Shown: positions 55,976 through 64,000 of the stretch, piece by piece | Numbering within the stretch: the stretch's first letter is position 1 | Layout of the letters: every line of letters starts with the position of its first letter | Source: Mesorhizobium terrae | GTDB taxonomy: Bacteria > Pseudomonadota > Alphaproteobacteria > Rhizobiales > Rhizobiaceae | Reading direction: 5' to 3' | DNA length: 64,000 nt | NCBI RefSeq assembly: GCF_008727715.1 | Contig: NZ_CP044218.1 | Span: 1,550,001-1,614,000 of the forward strand | Translations under genes and position numbers: made by a program | Notes under the pieces: generated by a model | What the model was told of the DNA's origin: nothing | Databases searched by the model: none | What the model saw: only the letters and a program-made list of their open reading frames with translations

Positions 55976-57325
55976 TTAGACCGCCTTGGCGCGCAGCGCG
56001 CCGCGGAAGGAATCGCGCAGATAGCCCAGCGTAGCATCGGCATTGGCCGGTTTGCCGAACAGATATCCCTGGCCACCAGCGCAACCGAACTGCGCGAGAC
56101 GGTCGGCCTGCGCCTCCTCCTCGATGCCTTCGGCCACGACATCCATGCCAAGGCCCTCGCACATGGCGAGAATGGCGCGGATGATATGTTCCGACGGACG
56201 GTCGTCGAGGATAGACGACACGAAGGCCCGGTCGATCTTCAGCTTGTCGAAGTTGAACTCGCGCAAGCGGCCGAGCGAAGACTGGCCGGTGCCGAAATCG
56301 TCCAGCGAAACGCGGATGCCGACCCGCCGCAAATCCTCGACGATCTTTTCGGCCGAGACCGGGTCGTTCATCAGGCCGGTTTCGGTGATCTCGATTTCCA
56401 GTCGGCGCGGGTCGAAGCCGGTGCGCTCGAGGATCGACAGGATGTGCAGCCCGGTGTTCTGGTCGACCAGCTGGGACGGCGACAGGTTGAAGGACAGGAA
56501 CAAATCCGCCGGCCAGCCGCGCGCCGCTTCCGTGGCCTTGCGCAGAACAAGCTGGGACAGCGGCCCGATGATGCCGCGCTCCTCGGCGATCGGAATGAAG
56601 ACGGCCGGCGATACCGGGCCCAAATCCGGGTCCGACCAGCGCGCCAGTGCCTCGAAGCCGATGGTGCGACGGGTGGCCAGATCGACGATCGGCTGGAAAT
56701 GCGGCTCGACCTCGCCGGCCGAAACCGCCCGGCGCAGCGCCTGTTCGATGCGGGTGACGCGCTTGGCCGCTTCTTCCATCTCGCGTGTGTAGACGACGAC
56801 CTGGCCACGGCCAGAGCGCTTGGCGTGATAAAGCGCCGTCTCCGCCTTGTTGAGCAGGATCTCGGTGGTCTCGTCGCCGGAATAAAACAGCGAGCAGCCG
56901 GTCGATGCCGACAGCCTGGCGGTGCGTTCGCCGACGTCATAGGGCGCCGACAGGATTTCGATCAGCATGCGCGCCTTTTCGGTCGCCGCCTCCTCGCTGA
57001 ACACCATCGGATAAAGGAAGGCGAACTCGTCGGCGCCGATGCGGCAGACGGTGGAATAGCTGTCCATCGAGGCGCGCAGGCGCATCGCCACCTGGATCAG
57101 GATGTCGTCGCCGGCCTTGTGGCCGAACAGATCGTTGATCGGCTTGAAGCCATCGAGGTCCAGAATGCCGACGGCAAAGGGTGCCGGGTCGTCCGAGCGA
57201 TCGGAAATGAGGCGTTCGACCTTGTCGAAGAAGCGGCGGTGATTGCCGAGGCCAGTCAACGGATCTGTGAAAGCCAGATCCGTATTCTCCCTGTTCGTCT
57301 GCCCGGTGCCAAACGAGGTTTGCAT
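55976..57325 (-). CDS. GGDEF-EAL protein: degenerate cyclase, probable c-di-GMP phosphodiesterase
   Basis: 449-residue soluble protein with no membrane segments. The GGDEF domain (residues 16-180) has its active site altered to IGADEF (96-101). The EAL domain (about 200-445) keeps the catalytic set: EAL at 225, N280 in SFNLSP, EITE, DDFGTG at 342-347, KIDR, AEGIE and GQGYLFGKP. So hydrolysis of cyclic di-GMP is likely, and the GGDEF part is probably regulatory. No sensory domain is present before it. It stands alone. Confidence 0.9.
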   Translation of the reverse strand: MQTSFGTGQTNRENTDLAFTDPLTGLGNHRRFFDKVERLISDRSDDPAPFAVGILDLDGFKPINDLFGHKAGDDILIQVAMRLRASMDSYSTVCRIGADEFAFLYPMVFSEEAATEKARMLIEILSAPYDVGERTARLSASTGCSLFYSGDETTEILLNKAETALYHAKRSGRGQVVVYTREMEEAAKRVTRIEQALRRAVSAGEVEPHFQPIVDLATRRTIGFEALARWSDPDLGPVSPAVFIPIAEERGIIGPLSQLVLRKATEAARGWPADLFLSFNLSPSQLVDQNTGLHILSILERTGFDPRRLEIEITETGLMNDPVSAEKIVEDLRRVGIRVSLDDFGTGQSSLGRLREFNFDKLKIDRAFVSSILDDRPSEHIIRAILAMCEGLGMDVVAEGIEEEAQADRLAQFGCAGGQGYLFGKPANADATLGYLRDSFRGALRAKAV

Positions 57326-57447
57326 CGGCGTCCCTGTTCTTATTCTGGTATTTCTTATGAGACTGACATCAAACCGTTTAAGAAAGGTATCTCGAATATA
57401 AGCCGGCGCTTCCCGAGCGATGAAAAATTATCCGGCGCGATAAACCG

Positions 57448-59259
57448 TTAGCCGGTTCTGACGCGATACAGTTCAAGGGCCTTGCCCTCGGTGCCGGCAA
57501 CAGGCTCCAGCCAGGACGGTACCTGGCCCTTGATGAGCGCTGCGAGGAACCCGTCGGGGCTTTGACCCGCGAGAAAACGAGTCTCGGAATTGCCACGACA
57601 CAAGGCAACCAGCCCGATATGCTGGCCGCGTACGACCGCTTCAGCGGCCGTCGATGTGCCGGTGAATGCGTCCAGAACGAGGAGGTTGCCCTCGCCATTG
57701 CGATGATAGGGGCCGGCCAGCACGCGCTGCCCTGTATTGGCAAGTATCAGAGAGCCGAGATTGGATATGGCCATAACAGTCGTGGCCGGTTGCGCCGCCA
57801 GAGCGAGATAATCGCCGGGCGTCTCGCAGCTTTGACCGGCGACCGGGCTCGTTTCGCTTTCGGCGATTACCGAAATCGTCGAGGCGCTGACGCTCCAGAC
57901 GGCGTTCAGTGAAACCAGCCAGACCGCGACGGACGCCAGCGTTGTTTTTGCCGAAGGGAAGTTCGTCGCGTATTCGCGCCAGCTTGCCACCCAGGCTGCC
58001 AGCGGGATGGCGGCAAGCGCGATCGTGAAATTTGTACCCCGCACCTGCCAGACGCTGATCGTCAAGGCGGTCAGGAGAAGCACGCCGACGACGAAGACCT
58101 CTCGTCGCCGGTCGCCGCGCAACAGGCGACGCAGCACAAGCGCGAGCGCAATCAGCGGCGTAGCATAGGCACCGAACAACATCGCGCGGTTGTCGGTCGC
58201 GAGTTGGAACAGCGACTGCACCTCGGATATTTTATCCAGCCACAATGTATGCAGGCGGGGATCGAGACCGGCATAGGGGCTGCGCAGGCATTGCGGGAAA
58301 AAGACAGCGACAACCGTGACTACCACGATCCCCAGCAGGAGAAGCGCGACCAATCTGTATGACCGGCTGGCGCGAACGCTGCCGACGGAAGCGGTGGCCG
58401 CAAGACCGAAGCCGGCAAGGGCTGCGAGCACGAACTGTATGACAGAAAAGCCGTCGCAGGTCGCAACGTTCCAGTTGGATGGCGCGATGGTGGTGACAAA
58501 GATAACGGACGAGACGCCGGCGAAGCCTAGCCCAAAGCCAAAGGCGGTGCGCGCCTCCCGCTCACCATGCATGAAGAACAGCGCCGCCACGCCGAGGCCG
58601 GTCACCACGACCAGCGGGGCGGTCTCCATGCCGACGGCGAGTGTTAGGCCCGCGCATACTCCTGACAGGGTGGCCGCCGGCCGCCAATGTGGTGCGTTCA
58701 GCAAGAAGTAAAGGCTCGCCGCGACGAGCATAAGCTGTACGTTGTGGTGATCGATGTTGCCGGGTTGATAGAGGCCGATAAAGAAAGGCCCTGCCGCCGC
58801 GATGACGAGTGCCGGCACGCCCGCCGCATTTCCACCGTACTGGCGCGCCGCCTGAACAATGAAGAAGACCGTCCACCAGCACATCAACGTTGGCCAGACG
58901 ATTTTCGCAAAAGTCTCCGCCGCAGGCATGGATAGGCCGAGCGCGTGGGCTGTCGTGATCAGCGCGGCCAAGGGTGCATCCACCAACCGCGACCAGTGCA
59001 TGATAAAACCACCCTGCGGCCCCATACGGTACTGGTGCAGGTCGAACCAGCCTTGTCCGCTGAGGAGATCCCGCACTTCGACCAACCGCATCTGGCTGTC
59101 GTTGTCTCCCCCGGCATTGGTGAGGGTTGGAAATCCGATGCACGCCTCGATCGCCACAAGCAACATCGCGGCACCTGCCGCGAAGGCGAGGTCGCTTCGC
59201 CAGCCGTGTAACGGCCAAGGCTTCAGGAACTCGTTGGCGGGATTAGCCTGTGTTTTCAT
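57448..59259 (-). CDS. GT-C-fold membrane glycosyltransferase, oligosaccharyltransferase (STT3)-like
   Basis: 603-residue integral membrane protein with about 12 hydrophobic segments and a C-terminal periplasmic domain (about residues 470-603). The first extracytoplasmic loop has an acidic motif (TNAGGDNDSQMRLVEV), and a later loop reads YQPGNIDHHNVQLML, similar to the metal-binding DHH loops of STT3/AglB. The WWDYG motif of STT3 is not seen; QVRGTNF occupies a comparable place. Start 59259 is uncertain (GTG/ATG alternatives up to 59343; no good ribosome site). Neighbouring GtrA and GT2 genes suggest it transfers a lipid-linked sugar to an envelope target. Confidence 0.68.
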   Translation of the reverse strand: MKTQANPANEFLKPWPLHGWRSDLAFAAGAAMLLVAIEACIGFPTLTNAGGDNDSQMRLVEVRDLLSGQGWFDLHQYRMGPQGGFIMHWSRLVDAPLAALITTAHALGLSMPAAETFAKIVWPTLMCWWTVFFIVQAARQYGGNAAGVPALVIAAAGPFFIGLYQPGNIDHHNVQLMLVAASLYFLLNAPHWRPAATLSGVCAGLTLAVGMETAPLVVVTGLGVAALFFMHGEREARTAFGFGLGFAGVSSVIFVTTIAPSNWNVATCDGFSVIQFVLAALAGFGLAATASVGSVRASRSYRLVALLLLGIVVVTVVAVFFPQCLRSPYAGLDPRLHTLWLDKISEVQSLFQLATDNRAMLFGAYATPLIALALVLRRLLRGDRRREVFVVGVLLLTALTISVWQVRGTNFTIALAAIPLAAWVASWREYATNFPSAKTTLASVAVWLVSLNAVWSVSASTISVIAESETSPVAGQSCETPGDYLALAAQPATTVMAISNLGSLILANTGQRVLAGPYHRNGEGNLLVLDAFTGTSTAAEAVVRGQHIGLVALCRGNSETRFLAGQSPDGFLAALIKGQVPSWLEPVAGTEGKALELYRVRTG

Positions 59260-59442
59260 GTTCGCGATCGATGCAGCAGCCAGAAGCGGCAGTCTAAGCA
59301 GGCAGCCTTCAACAAACTGTAAAACAGCGTTCCAGCCCTGCATTGGGCGGCGCGGATTCGGACGAACCTCGTCTTAACCCATTGAGGATAGCTTGGGACG
59401 ACCGCGCGATCGAGAGGCGCGGGCATCGTCACGGAAGGTCAG

Positions 59443-60129
59443 ATGTCCCAGGTGAGCTTTTTGAAGACGGCGGAGAAGAGGGTTCTCAACACAATCCATG
59501 ACCGGGCGGTGTTCCGGCGCCGCGTTCGGGTCCTCTCAACGTGTCTGGCGGAAGAAATGAGCGCCACGGGCAGCGTTCTCGACCTCGGCTGCGGCGACGG
59601 GTCGATCGCGCGTGCGATCATGGACATCAAGCCGGGACTGACCTTTCGCGGCATCGACGTCATGCTGCGGCCACACACGCATATCCCGGTCGAACGCTTT
59701 GACGGCGAGACGATCCCGGCGGGCGACGGTTCCTTCGACTGGGTCACCATTGTCGACGTGCTGCATCATACCGACCATCCAGCCCGGCTCCTCGCCGAAG
59801 CTGTCCGGGTGGCGCGCGAGGGAGTGGTGATCAAGGATCACCTGCGCGAAGGCTTCGCCGCATACACGACCCTGCGCGTCATGGATTGGGTCGGCAATAA
59901 GGGGCACGATGTTCGCCTGCCTTACAATTATCTGAGCCGGGCCGAATGGGGCGTGGCATTCCGCGGTGCGGGCATCGAAGTTCGAAACTGGCGCGAGAAC
60001 CTCTCGCTCTATCCCTTGCCGGCCAGCCTCGTCTGCGACCGGAATCTGCACTTTATTGCTGGGCTGCGAAAGCGAGGCGCTCAGTGTCTGTCTTCAGACA
60101 CGAAGACCCATCGCGAGGTCACGACGTAA
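59443..60129 (+). CDS. Class I SAM-dependent methyltransferase
   Basis: 228-residue methyltransferase with SAM motif VLDLGCGDGSIARAIM, the acidic second strand FRGIDVM, and a motif IV region FDWVTIVDVLHHTDHP. The C-terminus (CLSSDTKTHREVTT) overlaps the convergent GtrA gene by 49 bases. Similar proteins are found in polysaccharide or lipid-modification clusters; the acceptor is unknown. Confidence 0.83.
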   Translation: MSQVSFLKTAEKRVLNTIHDRAVFRRRVRVLSTCLAEEMSATGSVLDLGCGDGSIARAIMDIKPGLTFRGIDVMLRPHTHIPVERFDGETIPAGDGSFDWVTIVDVLHHTDHPARLLAEAVRVAREGVVIKDHLREGFAAYTTLRVMDWVGNKGHDVRLPYNYLSRAEWGVAFRGAGIEVRNWRENLSLYPLPASLVCDRNLHFIAGLRKRGAQCLSSDTKTHREVTT

Positions 60130-60485
60130 CTCATGAAGGCTGCGGTGATCGTAACGGTCAGCGACGCTGCCGATGGCGCCATGGCCAGGCGGCTGGTGCA
60201 GATATGCCCGACCAGGCTCGATGTAGCAGCGCAAGCGAGTTGTGCCATAGCATAGCGCGGCAACGGCGAATTGTCGCGATGCATGCCTCCGAAGGTCCAG
60301 TCCCGCTGCGCGAGATAGGCTGCTCCGAAGGCTGCCGCATATCCCGCTGCGCCTGCGAGAAGCGCAGGCACGCCGCACCGCAGCAGAATATAGGTCAGCG
60401 CGAATAGCAGGAGATTGGCACCTGCGCCGACGATGACGAAGCGCGTCAGGCGACTGCGAAGGAAGTTCTGCGCCGTTATGACCAT
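60081..60485 (-). CDS. GtrA-family flippase-like membrane protein
   Basis: 134-residue protein with four membrane helices and the GtrA features: FLRSRLTRFVIVGAGANLLLF at the N-terminus, RDWTFGG in the central loop and VTSRWVF at the C-terminus. GtrA proteins are thought to flip polyprenyl-phosphate-linked sugars. It starts 3 bases after the stop of the GT2 gene, so the two are one operon. Confidence 0.9.
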   Translation of the reverse strand: MVITAQNFLRSRLTRFVIVGAGANLLLFALTYILLRCGVPALLAGAAGYAAAFGAAYLAQRDWTFGGMHRDNSPLPRYAMAQLACAATSSLVGHICTSRLAMAPSAASLTVTITAAFMSYVVTSRWVFVSEDRH

Positions 60486-60488
60486 CGT

Positions 60489-61811
60489 CTACGGGCTGCC
60501 GACGGAGATGTCGCCGTCAGCCTTTCGCTGTTTCAGCGGAATCTCCAGCACGCCGAGCAGAAATGCCGAGAAAAACGCCTGAAACGAAATAACGATGAGG
60601 GTAAGGCCGAGGACGACGATGCGGGGAAGTTCGGAATCGTTCAGTGGCCCGAAATCGAGGCTTGCCCAGCGAAATACCGCGTAGCCTAAGAAGCCCAGGC
60701 CTGCCGCAAAGCAAATGCCTGCATTGGCCGCGAGCCGGTCGACGGTAATGGTGTGGCTAAGCCAGCCGGAGCGGCGATTGGATGGCAGGATGCCCATGTT
60801 TTCGGCGTAGGTGCGCGAGATCGCTCCGAAGGTGATGAGCTGCATGCCGGCAACGACCATGAAGCAAGCCGCGACGAAGGTGTTGAGGTCGAGAGAGAGA
60901 TTGTCGATTACCCTTAGCGGCCCGAACACCAGCAATGCTCCAAATAGCGTGCCGATGCCGCACAACGCCGCACCCGGTATGAAGAACAGCCAGCGCGGAT
61001 TGTACATCAGGAGGAATTTCAGATGGCGCCAACCGTCGCGCCACGTCTTGAGGTGTGGGGGGCGGCTGCGACCGTCCGGTTTCAAGGTCGTGGGCACTTC
61101 GTCGATAACAAATCCGGCGAGCGCGCTGCGCACCACCATCTCGGAGGCGAATTCCATACCTGTAGTCTGCAGGTTCAATGTGCGGATTCGCTCGGCTTTG
61201 AAACCACGCAGGCCGCAATGAAAATCGTTCGTCCTGATGCTAAAAAACAGCCTGCCCAAGAACGACAGGACGGGATTGCCCAGATATCGATGCAGCATTG
61301 GCATCGCTCCAGGCTCGATGCCACCCTTAAAACGGTTGCCCATGACAAGGTCAGCGCCACCGCGCAAGCGCTCGATGAACGCGTCGAGCTGCTCGAAGTC
61401 GTAGGAATCGTCGGCATCACCCATGATGATGAAGCGGCCTCGAGCAGCGGCGATGCCGCCTTGCAAAGCCGCGCCATACCCTTTTTCGGTGACTGGCACG
61501 ACACGTGCCCCAAAGGTCGTAGCAATATGCTGGGAACCGTCCGTGCTGCCATTGTCTGCGATCAACACTTCGCCCGATATTCCTGAGCGGCCCAGAAAGC
61601 TCTTTGCCTTCAAGATACAAGTTGCGATGGTCTCGGCCTCGTTGAGGCAAGGCATGAGGATAGTCAGTTCCAGGACGTCCGGCGTCGGCTCGATGGTAGG
61701 AGCTGTAACCGCCTTGTCGAACTTCTTAGCGAGCGCGCCCAACGCATCCCTCCCATCAACCCAAGCAGCGGGGACTATGGGCAGCAAAGCCTTAAGATTT
61801 CGCTGAAACAC
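60489..61811 (-). CDS. GT2-family polyprenol-phosphate glycosyltransferase (GtrB/DPM1-like)
   Basis: 440-residue protein. The catalytic domain (about residues 48-250) has [18 protein letters not shown], the nucleotide-binding [10 protein letters not shown] and the DAD motif in [13 protein letters not shown] GtrB/DPM1-type C-terminus of three or four membrane helices follows (about 280-430). The expected product is a polyprenyl-phosphate-sugar. The GTG start at 61811 is weakly supported, and the first 45 residues are not conserved. Operon with gtrA. Confidence 0.87.
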   Translation of the reverse strand: MFQRNLKALLPIVPAAWVDGRDALGALAKKFDKAVTAPTIEPTPDVLELTILMPCLNEAETIATCILKAKSFLGRSGISGEVLIADNGSTDGSQHIATTFGARVVPVTEKGYGAALQGGIAAARGRFIIMGDADDSYDFEQLDAFIERLRGGADLVMGNRFKGGIEPGAMPMLHRYLGNPVLSFLGRLFFSIRTNDFHCGLRGFKAERIRTLNLQTTGMEFASEMVVRSALAGFVIDEVPTTLKPDGRSRPPHLKTWRDGWRHLKFLLMYNPRWLFFIPGAALCGIGTLFGALLVFGPLRVIDNLSLDLNTFVAACFMVVAGMQLITFGAISRTYAENMGILPSNRRSGWLSHTITVDRLAANAGICFAAGLGFLGYAVFRWASLDFGPLNDSELPRIVVLGLTLIVISFQAFFSAFLLGVLEIPLKQRKADGDISVGSP

Positions 61812-61912
61812 AACTCCCGGTCGCTAGAAGATTCGACTGGTGGATTGGCAGCACGAATGCCAGGCGCTACATCATCGCCACCTGGAAATATCGCGCTCAC
61901 CGGAGACCCTCC

Positions 61913-62851
61913 ATGCCCCTCAAAGTCGCCGTCCAGATGGACCATGTCTCGACCGTGAACATCGCCGGCGACACGTCGTTCGCGCTGTCGCTGGAAGCGC
62001 AGCGGCGCGGCCACCAGCTCTTCCACTACACGCCGGACCGGCTTTCCATGCGCGACGGCAAGGTGTTCGCCCGCATCGAGGAAATGCAGGTGCGCGATGT
62101 GAAGGGCGACCATTTCACCCTTGGCGCGCCAGTGCGCACCGACCTGTCGGAAATGGACGTGATCCTGCTGCGCCAGGACCCGCCCTTCGACATGAACTAC
62201 ATCACCACCACGCACATTCTGGAGCGCATCCATCCGAAGACGCTGGTGGTCAACGACCCGGCCTGGGTGCGCAACAGCCCGGAGAAGATCTTCGTCACCG
62301 AATTCGCCGACCTGATGCCGGAAACGCTGATCACCAAGGATCCGCAGGAGGTTGCCGCCTTCCGCAAGGAGTTCGGCGACATCATCGTCAAGCCGCTCTA
62401 CGGCAATGGCGGCGCCGGCATCTTCCACCTGCACGAGGCCGACCGCAATCTCGGCTCGCTGTTGGAAATGTTCGGCCAGCTGTTCCGCGAACCCTATATC
62501 GTCCAGCGCTACCTGAAGGACGTGCGCAAGGGCGACAAGCGTATCATCCTGATCGATGGCGAGCCTGTCGGCGCCATCAACCGGGTGCCGTCGGACACGG
62601 AATCGCGCTCCAACATGCATGTCGGAGGCCGCGCCGAGAAGACCGAACTGACGGCACGCGAACGCGAGATCTGCGCCCGCATCGGCCCGGCGCTGAGGGA
62701 ACGCGGTTTTATCCTTGTCGGCATCGACGTGATCGGCGACTACATGACTGAGATCAACGTCACCTCGCCGACCGGCATCCGCGAGGTGAAGCGTTTTGGC
62801 GGCGCCGACATCGCCGCCCTGTTCTGGGACGCGGTGGAGGCGAAGCGGTGA
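61913..62851 (+). CDS. gshB: Glutathione synthetase
   Basis: Joins gamma-glutamylcysteine and glycine with ATP. The 312-residue ATP-grasp enzyme shows [20 protein letters not shown] at the N-terminus, [45 protein letters not shown] and the C-terminal [15 protein letters not shown] lies 8 bases before the ATG. It overlaps the GFA-family gene by four bases. Confidence 0.96.
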   Translation: MPLKVAVQMDHVSTVNIAGDTSFALSLEAQRRGHQLFHYTPDRLSMRDGKVFARIEEMQVRDVKGDHFTLGAPVRTDLSEMDVILLRQDPPFDMNYITTTHILERIHPKTLVVNDPAWVRNSPEKIFVTEFADLMPETLITKDPQEVAAFRKEFGDIIVKPLYGNGGAGIFHLHEADRNLGSLLEMFGQLFREPYIVQRYLKDVRKGDKRIILIDGEPVGAINRVPSDTESRSNMHVGGRAEKTELTAREREICARIGPALRERGFILVGIDVIGDYMTEINVTSPTGIREVKRFGGADIAALFWDAVEAKR

Positions 62852-63258
62852 CCCTGAAGACCTATACCGGCAGTTGCCATTGCGGCGCCGTCCGCTTCGA
62901 GGCGGATGTCGACATCGCTGCCGGTACGGGGAAATGCAACTGCACGATCTGCACCAAGATGCGGCTGTGGTCCGTGGAGGCGCGCGCGGAAACATTCCGC
63001 CTTGTCGCCGGCGAAAGCGAGCTGACCGACTACCAGGGCAAGAACGACGTCGCGCACCACTTCTTCTGCAAACATTGCGGCGTGCGGGGCTTCGAGCGGG
63101 TGGACACACCCAACATGACCGGCGCCACCTATTTCAATATCAATGTCGCCTGCCTGGATGGCGTCGACATCGACGAACTGATGGCTGCCCCCGTGACCTA
63201 TCGCGACGGCCGCAACGACGACTGGGGTTCGACGCCCGCGGAGACCCGGCACCTCTAA
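62848..63258 (+). CDS. GFA-family (CENP-V/glutathione-dependent formaldehyde-activating) zinc protein
   Basis: 136-residue Mss4-like zinc protein. Cysteines occur in the family pattern: [21 protein letters not shown] and [11 protein letters not shown]. The founding member was proposed to promote the reaction of formaldehyde with glutathione, although that activity is disputed. The GTG start overlaps the gshB stop (GTGA), so the protein is co-translated with glutathione synthetase, which fits a glutathione-linked role. Confidence 0.9.
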   Translation: MTLKTYTGSCHCGAVRFEADVDIAAGTGKCNCTICTKMRLWSVEARAETFRLVAGESELTDYQGKNDVAHHFFCKHCGVRGFERVDTPNMTGATYFNINVACLDGVDIDELMAAPVTYRDGRNDDWGSTPAETRHL

Positions 63259-63430
63259 GCGGTGGAGTTGGCGATGTTCCGCCCGATTCAACCGCATACA
63301 ACCCGGCCTACAGCCTGGGCGCGACGATGTTCCCTTATTGTTCTTGCTTTGATCGATAATCCATGCTTGTCTTCGGCCGTTAGCCAGACTTGATCGCCCG
63401 GACATGGGCGGCCACTGCTTCGGGGGCAGC

Positions 63431-64000
63431 ATGGTTTCGCGGGTCCGTACGGTTGCATTCCAGGGCATCGAGGCCGTGCCTGTCGATGTGCAGGTGATGG
63501 TCGCGCCCGGCAAGGTCGGCATGCAGATCGTCGGCCTGCCGGACAAGGCGGTCGCCGAAAGCCGCGAGCGGGTGCAGGCGGCCCTTCACGCCTCCGGACT
63601 GTCGATGCCGGCGCGCAAGGTGACGGTCAATCTCGCACCGGCGGACCTGCCCAAGGAAGGCAGCCATTACGATTTGCCGATCGCGCTTGGCCTGATGGCG
63701 GCGCTTGGCGCCATCCCCGGCGATATGCTGGCGGCCTATGTCGTACTGGGCGAGCTTTCGCTGGACGGCACGATCGCGGCGGTGGCCGGCGCGCTGCCGG
63801 CGGCGATCGGCGCCAATGCCGAAGGGCGCGGGCTGATCTGCCCCCATGCCTGCGGCCCGGAGGCGGCGTGGGCCGGGCCCGATATCGACATTTTGGCGCC
63901 GCGCAGCCTGATCGCCATGGCCAATCATTTCCGCGGCACGCAGGTTCTGTCGCGGCCGGAACCCGGCGTGCACCACGGCGCCCGCGACCTGCCCGATCTC
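63431..64000 (+). CDS. comM: YifB/ComM family Mg-chelatase-like AAA ATPase (5' part, runs off right edge)
   Basis: The 190 codons in the window encode the N-terminal Lon-protease-like domain of ComM/YifB: MVSRVRTVAFQGIEAVPVDV, GMQIVGLPDKAVAESRERV, ARKVTVNLAPADLPKEGSHYDLPIAL and LGELSLDGTIAAVAGALPAA (quoted in parts). The AAA and C-terminal Mg-chelatase domains lie beyond the window. ComM is a branch-migration helicase that aids recombination in natural transformation; in non-competent species its role is unclear. The frame is open to the last base. Confidence 0.93.
   Translation, partial: MVSRVRTVAFQGIEAVPVDVQVMVAPGKVGMQIVGLPDKAVAESRERVQAALHASGLSMPARKVTVNLAPADLPKEGSHYDLPIALGLMAALGAIPGDMLAAYVVLGELSLDGTIAAVAGALPAAIGANAEGRGLICPHACGPEAAWAGPDIDILAPRSLIAMANHFRGTQVLSRPEPGVHHGARDLPDL

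Overview
The window is typical chromosomal DNA of a high-GC alphaproteobacterium of the order Hyphomicrobiales (Rhizobiales), most likely Mesorhizobium or a close Phyllobacteriaceae relative. The main reasons are the hisB...hisE-coaA block next to hslVU, an RpiR-type IolR inositol regulon, an Irr iron-control box, the DUF2585/DUF1402/DUF2628 proteins, and the codon usage. It reads as core and metabolic chromosome. I see no rRNA or tRNA gene, CRISPR array, phage or intact insertion sequence. Species assignment is inference.

Layout. 0-5 kb: pckA, an ArfB-type release factor, a BON-LysM protein, AlkB and a GT87 membrane protein. 4.7-10.5 kb (minus strand): a compact histidine operon hisB-DUF2628-hisH-DUF1330-hisA-ureohydrolase-like-hisF-hisE ending in coaA, with many stop/start overlaps. 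10.7-16 kb: hslV and hslU separated by a GNAT enzyme and two membrane proteins, then a secreted DUF1402 protein. 16.2-17.1 kb: an agmatinase-like ureohydrolase. 17.3-28.7 kb: inositol catabolism. iolG and an inosose-isomerase-like gene come first, then aroG with a probable Tyr/Phe leader-peptide attenuator, then a divergent MocA-type dehydrogenase, then iolR-iolC-iolD-iolE-(DUF3329)-iolB. GGAA-N6-TTCC-like operators lie at all three promoter regions.

28.8-35.3 kb (minus strand): an iron cluster of imelysin, Bfd, bacterioferritin, di-heme oxidoreductase, second imelysin and Tat-exported DUF1513 protein. A perfect Irr box lies upstream, shared with a divergent flavoprotein reductase. 36.5-39.2 kb: DinB-family protein, TetR regulator, GABA aminotransferase. 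39.4-44.7 kb: RND efflux system with two tandem lipoprotein adaptors. 44.7-50 kb: a dipeptide/oligopeptide ABC transporter. 50.1-55.8 kb (minus strand): pcaF, an orphan ATP-grasp protein, and an SDR-dgoK-dgoA-lactonase set resembling the De Ley-Doudoroff galactose/galactonate route. 56-57.3 kb: a degenerate GGDEF plus EAL protein. 57.4-61.8 kb: a GT-C membrane glycosyltransferase, methyltransferase, GtrA flippase-like protein and GT2 enzyme, resembling a three-component lipid-linked glycosylation cassette. 61.9-64 kb: gshB, a GFA-family protein, and the 5' part of comM running off the right edge.

The most interesting items are the candidate aroG attenuator whose leader ribosome site is built from three 13-bp tandem repeats; two ureohydrolase-fold proteins that each lack the first metal-binding histidine (one inside the his operon); the Irr-box iron cluster joining periplasmic imelysins with cytoplasmic Bfd/Bfr; and the small glycosylation cassette.
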